A stretch of 64,000 nt of DNA from Favolaschia claudopus (taxonomy: Eukaryota; Basidiomycota; Agaricomycetes; Agaricales; Mycenaceae). This document shows positions 1 to 10,901 of the stretch, piece by piece (the stretch's first letter is position 1; each line of letters starts with the position of its first letter). Made by a program: the position numbers and the translations under genes. Location of the stretch: positions 434,001-498,000 of the forward strand of contig JAWWNJ010000069.1 of assembly GCA_037176885.1 (NCBI GenBank), in the 5' to 3' direction. The notes below the pieces were generated by a model, which saw nothing but the letters and a program-made list of their open reading frames with translations, made no database searches and was not told the origin of the DNA.

Positions 1-497
1 GGACGACGCGCGTCCCGCTGAGCGATACGGCGCATGATTTTGGGTTGTATGTGCAGGCGCAGATTGAGAAGGCGGAGTTGGGGGTGGGGTCGGAGGTTAG
101 GGCGGGGACGATGATTTCGATGGATGAGATTGTGCGGGAGTTCGCGAGAGGTGAGTGCTTTGGAGAGTGTGGAATGGGAGAGTACTCACCGCCGAGACTG
201 TTCGTAGTTTCGGGCAAGACCATCGTGTATAAAGAGGTCGAGCTCGACGCTTGGCTTGAAGCCTTCCCGCCCATCCCCATCAAAAAGGTGCTTGCCCCGG
301 CATTGGGGGATATGTACCGAACGTTCGGAGCTGTTGGGTGTACGCGGTTTTATCATTGTTTCGAATCAAGATTAACGAACGCACTGTTTTAAGTTTTCGG
401 CGGGAAGCTACCGACGGACTCTGCGATTCTTGCACGGAAACCACGAACGTGGAAGGAAATTGCGGAGTTGATTCCGATGGAAGCGCTTCCCGCCTGA
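1..497 (+). CDS. NmrA-like / NAD(P)-binding Rossmann protein, C-terminal part (5' truncated by window)
   Basis: Only the last three exons are in the window. Exon ends read as 1-150, 208-339 and 394-497, with GT-AG introns at 151-207 and 340-393; joining them keeps one frame to the TGA at 495-497. The joined C-terminus has the NmrA-family pattern: a stretch around 'DTAHDFGLYVQAQIE', then 'GSEVRAG', a 'SGKTIVYKEVE' strand, and a final 'FFGG' followed by 'AILARKPRTWKEIAE'. NmrA-like proteins are cytosolic NAD(P)-binding SDR relatives, either redox-sensing regulators or isoflavone-reductase-like enzymes. The N-terminal dinucleotide-binding motif lies outside the window, so substrate and activity cannot be judged. 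Confidence 0.7.
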
Positions 498-1211
498 TTT
501 TTGTATTCCAGCTAGTAGTTGCTGTTCTTTGTTGTGCAGAGCAGTAACCGAAGAAAATCAGATGAATCATGAAGGGTGTCGATTTATTATCCAATTTCTT
601 GGTTGTCTTCTGGAATGAATCCGAATGATTGGCTCTCGAATGGAATTGGAAGCTCGAAGCGGCGCCTTTCAGCTTGAAGCGGCGCCTTTCGTTTCTAGCT
701 CGAGCCTCGGGCCTTGGAAGTTGGTCGTCGAAGTAGTAAGTAGTACAGTAAAAGCATTTGAACTCGCGGCGCGCGGCGCCGGGCACAGAATCCAGCAAAA
801 AAAACACGCGGGGTTTGGGGCGGAGCCCCGACAAGCTGTGCACAAGCCGTAGGTAGGGACGCGAGCGCAGCGAGCCGGCCCTGCCGAAGGCGGGGTGCTT
901 AAGCTTGTAGTACAGTAAAAGCATTTTGTGAATCATGTGATTTTCTTCGGGTGGATTGCAAGCTTTTCGCGGGATATCGGCCCAGAAAATATTGAGGTGC
1001 CAAAACTTGCGAAGATGTTGGGTATGCAGCGCAATCCTGAGCAAATCATGGTGGTTTGGAGCAAGAGGCGGCGATACTTATTTACATCAGAAGGGTTCGC
1101 CAAAGTGATCGAGCCTTGATCCCAAACAAAGACAAATTCGCCCTTTGTTTCTCACCACGACTGCCACTCCGGAATATTCGCTCGAGCTACTGCTATAAAC
1201 AATCCGTGAAA
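498..1211. repeat. Intergenic stretch with short direct repeats and a GC-rich hairpin segment
   Basis: No convincing gene. A 20-bp sequence (GTAGTACAGTAAAAGCATTT) occurs at 740-759 and again at 907-926, bracketing about 150 bp of GC-rich DNA with hairpin-like runs such as GGGGCGGAGCCCCG. A 15-bp near-tandem duplication (GAAGCGGCGCCTTTC) lies near 655-690. The open frame at 928-1119 matches no family I know. Confidence 0.4.
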
Positions 1212-1683
1212 ATGGCCTTCTACTCTAGAAACAACACTGTCTATCCTGCATCGACCCGGAACGCGCAAGGTCGCGGCTCAATGAAAAAAGGACACCGACG
1301 CAACGGAGACATGTGGATCAACATCAAGCGCTCATGGGGAGGATTCTCGCGTGGCGCCGATTTCAACGAGAATCTCACAATTGGGGAATTTGTCGACCGA
1401 GTTGTCCGTGCGTTAACTCATTTCAAATGTGCCACTTTCGCAGATGTATTTACTCGCCATCCATGTCACAGGCGACGTGTCGACTGAAGAGGGTTTCCAG
1501 GACTTTCAAGAGGGGTGGTATGTTGAGGTTCAGTCGTTCAGGAAGGCTCTGGACGCCGACGAGCATACCGAGATGCTGAAGGAGAGATTCGATGGCGGGG
1601 AGACGGTTCATGCCAAGTTGATTATTGAATTCAAGTTATATATTTTGTCTAGACCTTTGGAGGAGCTCATCGTGACGTACTAG
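1212..1683 (+). CDS. Hypothetical protein, two exons
   Basis: The ATG at 1212 opens a 63-codon exon. A 43-nt candidate intron (GT at 1401, ending CGCAG just before 1444) joins it in phase 0 to a second exon that ends at the TAG at 1681-1683, giving about 142 residues. The second half reads like a beta-alpha fold ('LLAIHVTGDVSTEEGF', 'GWYVEVQSFRKAL') with a charged 'ERFDGGETVHAKLIIEF'. I do not recognise the family. The intron is at the short end for fungi, so the join is tentative; the second exon alone may be the more reliable part. Confidence 0.35.
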
Positions 1684-2286
1684 GTGTTCAATGAGTATGG
1701 TCAAGCTTTGACGTATACGTTTGGGTTGGGCTGGCATTAGAGGTGACGATGACTACCAGAATCACAGCAGGAGCGATCTATCGCGCCAACTCCGTATGTA
1801 GACATCTAACATTGTATTCATATAGCGTGGACACCGTCTACCTAACGAAACAGATGCTATCACGGATAGAATCGTAAACTACTCAAGGCTCCGCCTATCG
1901 CCAGCAACTATCCACCCCTTGAAACCCGATAGTAGTGCAATGGAGCTAGGGATAACTAGCTCGGCCTTCTCCATGACCACAACCTGCTACTCCCCGCTTC
2001 GCTCAGGATTAGAGCCTACTAACTTCCGATGGCTCGCAGTACTTAGCCTCAAGCCAGCCGTGATGTATCTCTCGCGAAAGTAAGTGGGTCGCTACCAGCT
2101 ACGTCTGTTAGCTGACCATCGCAAACTACTTAGACAGCGCTTGTAGCGTCATTCTTCTGCACCTGCGTCTTGTAAACATCCATTCACCGCAGACTTCGCC
2201 GTTCTAACCGGATTTTTCGTCTACCAACAGTTAATCGAAGAAATGAAAATATCCCCACCTCTTGACCCGGTGCCATCGCTGCGGTG
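1684..2286. other. Intergenic region upstream of lectin gene
   Basis: About 600 bp with no supported gene, RNA or repeat. Its right end is the lectin promoter. Confidence 0.5.
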
Positions 2287-2294
2287 TATAAAAG
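2287..2294 (+). promoter_or_regulatory. TATA box of lectin gene
   Basis: TATAAAAG 63 nt upstream of the ATG at 2357. The surrounding sequence (GGTGTATAAAAGCCAGTGC) recurs at 3636-3651 upstream of the second lectin-like start, as does AGGTGTTCACTT nearer the ATG, so the promoter has been duplicated. Confidence 0.7.
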
Positions 2295-2356
2295 CCAGTG
2301 CGCTCTGGTTCTTTCTTCAGTGTATAACTTACGCAGGTGTTCACTTTTCACAGAGC

Positions 2357-3357
2357 ATGGCCACTTTCAACGGTCTCTGTGCGTGATAGCTCTTTCTATG
2401 GAGCATCTTCCATCATGCTCGCGCTATAACCTTCGTGCTACTAGATACAATCACCAACGTGCTGTCTCAAACGAGACTCGATCTCGCAAATGGTTGAATG
2501 TTTCAACTTCTTGATCGTGAAAAAAATTCTTACGGAAAGATGTTGGAAATTCATAGGAAAGAAAGCCGACGGTAAACACATTGCTTGGATTGACACGATC
2601 AGGATGCACTTGGCTAATACAGCTTCACAATAGGAAGTAAAGTAATTGCCTGGGCCCCACATCAGCCTTCCGACGGCAAGGCCTACGGGAACCAAGTCTG
2701 GGAGATCCGGCCCTCGAAGAATGAGGGCTGCTATAGCATCGTCAACGCGAAGACCGGCACGTACCTCGAAGCCGTCGGGGGTCTGGACGGTGCGAAATCG
2801 GCTTGTTTCTCTGGCGGATTCGATTTGCGAGCTCACAGCGACCATAATAAAAACAGCCGACGGCGAGGGCATAGACGGAGTGCAGGTCACCTGCTCGAAG
2901 GCGGGTGAGGACACGCCCTCCTATCAGGAATGGAACATCTTCGCAGACCCTACGGGTCAATCTGTGGGAAGCTATGCGTGAGCCTTCGTCTCACGAGATA
3001 TTCTAGCTATCTGTGTGTTCTTACTTGACGGATCCCAGGATCGGCAACGTCGGTACGAGACGTGAGTCGTACACTAACTGGCTTGACTCTTTGCTACTGA
3101 AACTTGACTAAAACCGCAAAATAAAAGTGTTGATGGACGTGGAGGGCGGGTGAGCGAAACAAATTTTTATGTGATTTGATGTGTCTCGGACTCACCATCT
3201 CAGATCGCCCACCAATGGCACCAAGATTCAAATCCATTGCAGTGCTGAGAAAATCAGCAATCTCACAGAGCTGTTTTGGCTCATAGAGCCGGCTGAGTAC
3301 TCTAAACCCGGTACTCAGACTGCCGCCGATCCAGAGATTAGCCAGAATGCCGCGTGA
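2357..3357 (+). CDS. Ricin-B-type beta-trefoil lectin-like protein, eight exons
   Basis: Exons read as 2357-2378, 2445-2492, 2557-2571, 2634-2789, 2839-2977, 3039-3061, 3128-3149 and 3204-3357. They sum to 579 nt, or 192 residues, with one open frame and GT-AG borders throughout. The product shows ricin-B repeat features: a start 'MATFNGLYTITNV', 'TRLDLANG', the Q-x-W repeats 'NQVWEI' and 'YQEWNIF', and a third-repeat-like 'MDVEGGSPTNGTKIQIH'. Family members are single-domain carbohydrate-binding proteins, often cytosolic in mushrooms and linked to defence or storage; there is no catalytic chain here. The third exon is only 15 nt. An in-frame TGA at 2979 falls inside the donor GTGAGC and is removed by splicing. 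There is no signal peptide. Sugar specificity is unknown. Confidence 0.72.
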
Positions 3358-3637
3358 TGGGATGGGATCTGGGAAAGTACTAGGGCGGGCAGATATATAG
3401 CAGAGAAGAATTGTTCAGTGAATTGATAGAATCATTTTCGTGGTGTGTTTGTTCAAGCGTATGGTAACTTGAAATCGGCCAGGATCCGTCCTTGGGGGAG
3501 GATGACTCGAATGTGGTCACCGAGGATTGGGTCACTCTCTAATGATGCAAGGATTCGAACCTGTCAAGGCGTGGATAAATGAAGATGTCCACCTCTTGGC
3601 CCGACGCCGCCGCCGCCGACTAACGAAGTTTGAGGTG

Positions 3638-3645
3638 TATAAAAG
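3638..3645 (+). promoter_or_regulatory. TATA box of second lectin-like copy
   Basis: TATAAAAG 71 nt upstream of the ATG at 3716, inside the duplicated promoter segment shared with the intact lectin gene. Confidence 0.6.
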
Positions 3646-3715
3646 CCAGTGCATGCTGGGTCTTCCTTCAGGGTCTACCTCACGATACCACTTAGGTGTT
3701 CACTTCTCAGCGAGC

Positions 3716-3739
3716 ATGGCCACTTTCGTTGGGAAATTG
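3716..3739 (+). pseudogene. 5' remnant of a second lectin-like gene, interrupted by a transposon
   Basis: Promoter, leader and the first four codons (MATF) match the lectin gene at 2357. The frame runs eight codons (MATFVGKL) and is then split exactly after codon 8 by the element at 3740-4549. The frame resumes from 4556, but no ricin-B repeats are recognisable there. It is therefore a decayed 5' copy, and no functional product is expected. Confidence 0.55.
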
Positions 3740-4549
3740 TATGGCGGTCAAAGTGCACATTTAATGTTCCGACACATATACTGACTAAGTCTGACTTTGC
3801 GACACTTATATTGACCAAAAAATGATTTTGCGACACTTATATGCATTTTGAGACTGTCAGTAAAAGTGTCGCGGTTTCGTCGGATTTGCGACACTTTTGT
3901 ACTCGCCATTTGAGATCGCGACACTTTTTGAAAAAGTTCGGGTTTTCGGCAAGGTATGATCCCATGATTCCCATCAACACAGCCACCTTGCTTCAGAGGA
4001 CTTTGGGAAGAGTTGAACGTGAAGGGTAGAATCATAGTCATGAAACAGAGAATACAAGTGTAGATGGAGCTCTGGCTGCATTGGAGACAGTCCGTGAAGC
4101 TCCGCTTGCTGCTGATTATCATTGTGAGCTTGTCCAGACCATGGGTCACATCACTCCTTCAAATTCAACTGAACCTTACTATTATTCAGCGGGAAAATTC
4201 GAGGAGCTATTAAGCCTACTTGAGGGACTCCGTTTGAGGGCTCTCAGCTACAGTTTCTTGATGCCAAAGCACAGAGCGCGAAAACGAACACCAAAGACCT
4301 CGCATTCAGTTCGGCCCGCGCTGATGCGATCATCTCCGAGGATCAATGCCGCTGGAAAATCGCGTTGTATAAATGTGTCGCGACCTTTTGAACGCGGCAT
4401 AAAAGTGTCGCGATTTCTTGGATTGCGCGACACTTTTACTTACAGCTTCAAAACACGTATAAGTGTCGCAAAATCGAAATTTGGTCAATATAAGTGTCGC
4501 GAAGTCAATAAATGTGTCGCAAACTTAAATGTGCGTTTTGACCGCCATA
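3740..4549. mobile_element. 810-bp non-autonomous DNA transposon with long TIRs and 6-bp target duplication
   Basis: Outer ends TATGGCGGTCAAAG... and ...TTTTGACCGCCATA are inverted copies, and the 6-bp AAATTG flanks the element at 3734-3739 and 4550-4555. The inverted similarity extends about 190 bp inward. Each arm carries six copies of GCGACAC(T/A), most as GCGACACTTATA or GCGACACTTTT, in mirrored order. Such subterminal iterations are usual transposase-binding sites. The roughly 410-bp core has no recognisable transposase; a frame from 4081 is open but unfamiliar. If the terminal TA pairs are instead the target duplication, the element would be TA-inserting (Tc1/mariner-like); the AAATTG reading explains more sequence. 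The superfamily is not assigned. Confidence 0.8.
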
Positions 4550-4555
4550 AAATTG

Positions 4556-5014
4556 ACACTTACTTATCGTGACTTATGTAAACAGTTCAACTTGATTAAC
4601 CACTGGATGAGCAGCCAACTTGATGGATTGAAAAGGCTACACTGGCACGAGTTGGTTAGATTGCCCAGTAAACAATATTAATATTAATGGAGACAGCATG
4701 GTTGGCCGGAAATTGATGTTGGTGGTAGTTGAAGAAGGTTACAAGCTTGAGTTGGCTGGGGTTAGGGTTGGGTTAAGGTGAGTCACCTTGGCTTCCGCCA
4801 CCACCATCAACCAGCCTTCAACGTGCAACTTCCGCTACGCGTCTCTTTAACCGTTTTGGACCCCGTGGGCTGTAATGTGCCTCAAGAACTAGCACTTACT
4901 CGCATTTTGCTCAGCTAAGTGCCGCGGTGCCCAAGCGGTGCCATATGATCTGAGCCGAGCTTGGTTCTAGCCTTCTAGGTGTTCCTACGTATCAAATCCG
5001 AGCCTCAAAGTCGA
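4556..5014. other. Intergenic region upstream of FMO
   Basis: No gene seen. It includes a short GGGTTAGGGTTGGGTTAAGG stretch near 4758 that resembles telomere repeats but is too short to mean anything. Confidence 0.4.
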
Positions 5015-5021
5015 TATAAAG
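5015..5021 (+). promoter_or_regulatory. TATA box of FMO gene
   Basis: TATAAAG 55 nt upstream of the ATG at 5070. Confidence 0.5.
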
Positions 5022-5069
5022 CCGCTCAGCAGTGAAGCGAGTACGTCTAGCTCCCCTTAGTACCCAGCA

Positions 5070-7427
5070 ATGAAGAGCCCTATCCCATGTCTGTGCGCGA
5101 CTCTTGCCTTGACGATTTTCTTCATTTTTTCCGTCGTCGCCCAGCCCCAGGCAGCATTTCAATCTGGAACCGATAATGCTGCTCAATGGACGACCTTCTC
5201 CCGTCCAATTAAACGTGTGGCGGTCATTGGCGCCGGACCATCTGGACTGCAAGCGGCGACGCATCTCCTGGCGGCGAATCTAACTGTCCGTCTCTTCGAG
5301 CACGCTCCAGCCCCGGGAGGTAAATGGTTCTATACGGATGAAACCCCCGTGCGAGAACAATATCCGTGCGACATATTTCTCTCTCTCTCTCTCTCTCTTT
5401 TACATACGGCATCTGACGTTGATCCCAGAGAGACCGAATCGCCAATCCCAGAAAAGATTCCAGAGAACTTTCCAGCCACCCAATACTACACAGAGGGAGA
5501 GGGATCCATCAGCCTCGAGGAAAGATGGAGGGAACACTGGAATCCACGTCCAATGTGGTCCGATTTGCTAGCGAATTCGCCATCCGTACCTATCACCGCC
5601 GCTTTTTTTGCCATTAGAGACTAAACCGAACTTCAGGAGGCGACTAAACTCCCAGGCATTGAATATCCTCCTGACGCGGTATGCAGTTTTCTTTCCTGTA
5701 GATTTCTAGTATGCAAACTGACATATGGGCATCACATCCGGACATGTACATCCCAGCCCTACCTCGTCTCCGTCCACGACGTCCAACGGAACGTCCGCGC
5801 CTACGCCTCTCTCCACGGCCTCAATACCAACGATAACCCCGAGTCCCCGCTCTTCCCCCCCATTACCTCTTACGCCACACGCGTCGAAGCAATCCGCAAG
5901 TCTAATGCCAGTGGCTCCAAGACGGACACGTGGACGCTGACGCTTCGTCGCCTCACACGGCTGCGTGAACCGAATCGCCTCAAAGCCGAATGGTGGGAGG
6001 AGGAATTCGACGCAGTGGTGGTCGCAACGGGGATATACACGAAGGCGAAGATTCCTGAGATCAAGGGCATCGGGAATTGGAGTAAGGCGACGGAAGATGG
6101 GAAGTATAGTATCCATCATGCGCAGTCGTTTCGGAATCCGAAGCGGTATGCTGGAAAGGCGAGTCTCTTTTTGTCTCTGCGTGATACGCCAACGATGTCT
6201 GATATACTCGGGTAAAAGACCGTCCTCATCGTCGGCTCATTCATATCCGGGACGTATATCTCTCGCTCCATCGCTCCGTATGTCGACAAACTGCTCATAA
6301 GCGCTCGAGTAAGGAATCCAAATTGATATATGTCTCAAATACGCCGTTGACCGTGGAATGGTATTACTTAAGCCCAACCGCCACCACGATGCATACGGGC
6401 TCGATATCATGCTCCACCTCCCAACGCAGGCGGAGATCGTACCAGAAATCTCTTCATTCGAACCACTCGAGCACGCCAGCGTTGGTATCAAGGCGGGAAA
6501 CATCCAGCTAGTCAATGGGTCAGCCATTTCCGGAATCGATGAGGTGCGACTACTACCTACTACTGTCTTGGTCATTTCAAGGCAAATATTCAAGTTCTCC
6601 AGATCATCTTCGCCACGGGCTACCATACTGAAACCTTTCTGCCCAAACTGTATTCATTTTACCGGATGAGTTTCAATACCGATTTCAATGTTGAACCTTC
6701 GCAGAGTCAATCCTCAGACGCTTGACAGTCTTCACTGGACAGGCCATTACATAGACGATCCGACTCTTGCTTATGCTGGACTCCGTGCGCACTTCCACGT
6801 TTTGCCACTTACTCAATCGTTCTAACTGACTATCTTGGAATCGGCATCTACTTAGTGGACGACCCCTGGCGACACGGCGCCTACGTCGGACACGGCTACG
6901 CCAGCGTGTGGACGGGAAAGGCACGACTGCCGAGCCGTGAGACGATGTGGCGCGAGATGCGGAGCGGGAGGTACGACTTTGGGATGCCGCTTGATATTTT
7001 GCTGCAAGAAGGTTAGCATATCTTTGAGAGTTTATTGTTTTGCTGATGCCAGTCATGATTTTTTTGAAGGTCTTCGTCGGCTCTATATTACATGGCTTAA
7101 CAGCGAGTCTCTGGAACTGGGCGGGAAGCTAGTGTTTCCGCAGGCTCTTGAGTGAGTTCGGAATGCATTTGCCTTTGTTGAGACTGTTTGTATATCATTG
7201 AACGTGATACAGGAAGCGCGAAATGTGGACCTATTTCGTCAACGCTCATTGGGGAAAGGTCAATCTTTAGTATTCTCTAAATTCTTCGTTGTGGACTTGT
7301 CTTCTCATTTGGAATTTCCTTGCTGCAGGAATACATTTCGCACCAAGATTGGGTGAATTTCGATAATCTTCCGATGAGTGAATGGCCGCGCGATGGGGAT
7401 CTCTCAAGGAGGGTTGCATCGTGGTGA
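5070..7427 (+). CDS. Flavin-containing monooxygenase-like protein, multi-exon, with signal peptide
   Basis: The start at 5070 gives a hydrophobic leader of about 28 residues (charged K, then 'TLALTIFFIFSVVAQ'), then the FAD-binding strand 'VAVIGAGPSGLQAA', 'GGKWFYTDE', 'YYTEGEGSISLEERW', 'WEEEFDAVVVATGIY' and, later, 'IIFATGYHTETFLPKL' (the FMO FATGY motif). The last exons, ending 'EYISHQDWVNFDNLPMSEWP', close at the TGA 7425-7427. About ten introns are needed; one (near 6160-6219) uses a GC donor. FMOs use NADPH and O2 to oxygenate N, S or ketone groups. The second dinucleotide motif reads 'VLIVGSFISGT', lacking the middle Gly of GxGxxG, so NADPH use may be impaired. A (CT)n run sits in intron 1. 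The leader suggests secretion or the ER. The substrate is unknown. Confidence 0.85.
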
Positions 7428-7678
7428 TACTCAGACTAGTGCACTTAGACCGCCCCTTCTTGAATCTTAGCAGATCTTTCTTCGATTTAGTTCACTTTGT
7501 ACCCAAACACGATAACGGTCACGTGTTGGAAATTACCTGAAATTACGCGTTTACAGAGCACTGTGGCGGCCGTGCCCAATACATGCTTGACTCCGGGGCG
7601 TGATAGGTGCGCTACCTAATTCGATTGAGCATAAATTTACACAAGTAACCTGAGTTTGTCTATCAAGATTCAATTCTG

Positions 7679-10353
7679 TTATGAGTACTTCGTAAACAAT
7701 GGCTTGATGTCTGTTGGCGTGAATATAGGCAGCGGATGTGCCTGGTACATTGCAGCTCAGTCAACATCTTGCGGACACGGTCCAACTGAAAACGAGACAT
7801 GCTTACCTCAGTATTGAAAACCACTCCTGATAAGCCCCAACATCAGCACTTTTGTAACAAGTAAGAAATCCAAGACCACTCACGACTCAAATCTAACACA
7901 TCCTCATCTGCAAACGTCAAGAACAAATACTTGAGCGTCTCGCTCTAGAGCCAACGTCAGTCAACCATCCTTCGAACCTCCCTCAAAGATACTCGTAGAA
8001 GGAACCACTCACCAAGAAAAACGTCTCCTGCTTATCCAAATGCTTCACCGGCACCTTGTCCACATCCAACACCGTCGCATACCCGCCCTCAGGCAGCTTA
8101 CAATGCTTCTCAATCGCGCTGAACAGGTCCCAGGCGTGCCCGCGGTACTTGGCGTCACCGGTGAGGCGGTAGGCGAGGAAGATGGATTCGGCAATTTCGG
8201 GGCTGTAGAAGACGGTCAGGTCGATGTGGGGTAGAATCAGGAAGGGTTTGGGGGAGTGGAGGAGAGGGAAGGAGGTGGGACGCACCGTAACATGTACCGT
8301 GCGTCGTATGGCGGGTTGGAGCTTTTTCTGTTTATGTAGATCGTCAGAGACCGTGGTAAGCGAGTGAGGCAAAACGGCGACCCACCCAGCACCCTTGATA
8401 TACCAATCCCGTTCACCCTCCTTCGCCTTCGTCTCTAGGGTCCGGAACGTCACACCTTCAGGTGATAGTCCGCTACAAGGAACATAATACACATTCAACG
8501 ACAATGCAAGGCAAGGATACGAAAAGCAACTCACGTTTCGGTCTTCAGCGTATCAACACACCCATCCAAAAACGCCTTCCCCGTCTCCCAATCTCGCCTC
8601 CCGTCCGCGTTGAGCTCCTCTTGTAGCCGCGGCGGCACGGACGCAGGCTTGGAGGGGTCGAGGAGATGCGAGGTGGTGGCGCCGAGCATGAGCGAGCCCG
8701 CGAGGAAACATGCGAGGTGCTCTTGTTTGGGTTGGGGCGCCCATGAGCTGGGAGGATGAGTGAGTGATCGCTCGAATATTTGAATTGAATTTAAGTGGGG
8801 AGAAAGACTCACGACTTCCAATCCGTCGTACCGAGCGGTAGGAGTTCCGCGATGTACGTGAGCTCCTTGGTCGGCGTCTTGAGGACGAGGTGCTCGTGCA
8901 CGCCGTCCATCGCGTCGGCGTACATCTGCGTGGCGAGATTGGATCGTTATTCGACAAGGAAACATGCCTGATTACCTGCAGGTACACTGGCTCTGTGCGA
9001 TTCTGCCTTTGAATGTCAGGAAGAGAAGTTGGATAGAAAGATCAGAAGACGAACGGTTTGAATATACTGTTTCCTGTCGATACGCTGTCAGCCCACTCGG
9101 GGACGAGGCAGAACGAAAGGACGCACAATAGATACTCTGCGAACAATATGAGTCGAATAACTGCAAGATAAACGAGCCACGCACCATAGTAAGAATCCCC
9201 GTTACTCCCCAACCGAATCGTCGATCGCGCAAACGTCCCGTCGCCGCTACAATACTCTCATCAAAGTCATGCCAAACCACAAAGCCGATTCAACACCCAC
9301 TTCATATTGATCGGCGCCAACCCATTCGGCAACCTCGCCTTATTCACCACCTGCATCACCCTCTCCGCCTTCCTCCAAAACGCCACCCTCCCCGTAATCT
9401 CCGCCAAATACCGAAACTCCAACTGCAGCGTCGTCGCCTCGGAAATCGACACCCCACCCCCGACGCTCGTGGCGGTCTTGCTCGCGAGATTGACGGAAGC
9501 TGCAGGAAGACCGGAGTCGGGGTCGAATGCTGATAGGAGACGGTCGCCGAGGTCGGCTGCGTGGTGTTTGTATAAATCGTCGTGGGTGAGGTGGTAGGCG
9601 GAAAGGAGGCCGCCGAGGACACGGATTGTTGTCTGTGTGTCTCTTTAGTGTAGCTCAAGAAATGGATTTGCGGGAAACGCACCTCAAACATACTGTAATA
9701 CCCCTGCCGATCGAACGTGAGCTTCTCCTCGACCCACGTCCGCGCGCGTTGATACTCTTCATCGAGACCCATTAAAAGCATGGTATCGAGGGCGTCAACG
9801 ACGGTGTAGCCGATGCCTCCGCCGCCGCCAAGATTAGAGCCGTGGTGGGAAATTGGGTGGTATTCGTCGGCGCCCATCGCGTCGCGTTCTTTTGAGACAA
9901 GATTGAGCGCTTCCAGTTGGTCCAAAAGATCGGATAAACTAACCGTAGGCAGACCAGGCATACTATTGACGAAACATTAGCGGTCTGACGATGTCTTTGA
10001 ATGGTCACACGCCTTGAATGCTGCTACCACTGCGTCTCTCTTCTCAACATCAGCAGGTAGCGAGTTCGGTGCTTTCGGCGGGGGTGGGGGCGGTGGTCTG
10101 GTGGGTGGTCTTACCACGTCTTCGTGGGCTGCTTGTCCCCGCTCCTTGTCCGGCCAATAGTCGTCCAAACTCCAATCCGGATTTGAAGGCAATGAGAAGG
10201 ATTGGTTGAAGTACTGGCTAAAGTGAGACTTTCAGCACTTGGAAAAGGGTACTTCGAACTTACTAGGTGAATGGATAGCCCGAAAACGGCCAGCAAGACA
10301 AGGTACTGGATCGTCCGTCGTCGCATAGGGAAACCAGGTATTTGACACGTCAA
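7679..10353 (-). CDS. Class I alpha-1,2-mannosidase (glycoside hydrolase family 47)
   Basis: Read on the minus strand from an ATG at 10353 (or the in-frame ATG at 10326) to the TAA at 7679-7681, with about ten short introns. It has an N-terminal signal-anchor ('TIQYLVLLAVFGLSIHLV'), then a Pro-rich stalk with a run of seven prolines, then the GH47 (alpha/alpha)7 barrel. Visible hallmarks are 'GIGYTVVDALDTMLLMGL', 'SISEATTLQLEFRYLAE', 'GSNGDSYYEYL', 'PKQEHLACFLAGS', 'SPEIAESIFLAYRLTGD' and the C-terminal 'NTEAHPLP', whose Thr binds the catalytic Ca2+ in this family. The enzyme trims alpha-1,2-mannose from N-glycans in the ER/Golgi lumen. The type II membrane layout fits a processing rather than a secreted mannosidase. 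The expected catalytic region appears complete. Confidence 0.88.
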
Positions 10354-10829
10354 CGCAGATCGCCGCGGCTATCAGCGTTCCGGATAGCCGGTCGCTCTGG
10401 CACAATTCGATCATAGGAGCGATATGTTGTGCATTGAGGTGTCACAGGGAAGTGGGCGTCCTGGGCAGCAGTATTTTGTTCTAACTTGAAACTTTTTTTG
10501 TTTCGCGAGAATAGCCCAGCGCAAGCGAAGCAAGTACTCACTTACCGCACTGAATGTTGAGGGATTCGAAAATAGTCTAGGGGGCATAGGTATGCGTCTT
10601 CAAACAAGAGCGTTCGCTTTTCGGACAGTTCGATTTGAACGAGTCAGCGCTGGTCAGCATCCGATCTCCCGAACAACCGACTAATCGCAGATAACTCGGA
10701 TGATCTCACCGATAACGCGGCCGATTGCTTTATCAAGACCCCGGCTCGCGCTTCACCACACTCGGCAACGTCGACTCAAGAGTCTCCAAGCTGCCGAAGC
10801 CGAATCGATGAATCATCCAACGGGATCTG

Positions 10830-10837
10830 TATAAAAG
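10830..10837 (+). promoter_or_regulatory. TATA box of aldo/keto reductase gene
   Basis: TATAAAAG 72 nt upstream of the ATG at 10902. Confidence 0.6.
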
Positions 10838-10901
10838 CTGGCAGGACGACATGATTGTTTCTTTCACCCAAGAACTCACTCGCCGATTTCCACAAACCAA
10901 C

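Noticed and set aside
280..1044. 254-codon minus-strand open frame
   Set aside because: It overlaps the clear NmrA-like C-terminus on the plus strand and has no recognisable features.
2979..2981. TGA taken as the end of the lectin gene
   Set aside because: It lies within a strong donor (GTGAGC), and downstream exons continue the beta-trefoil in frame to 3357.
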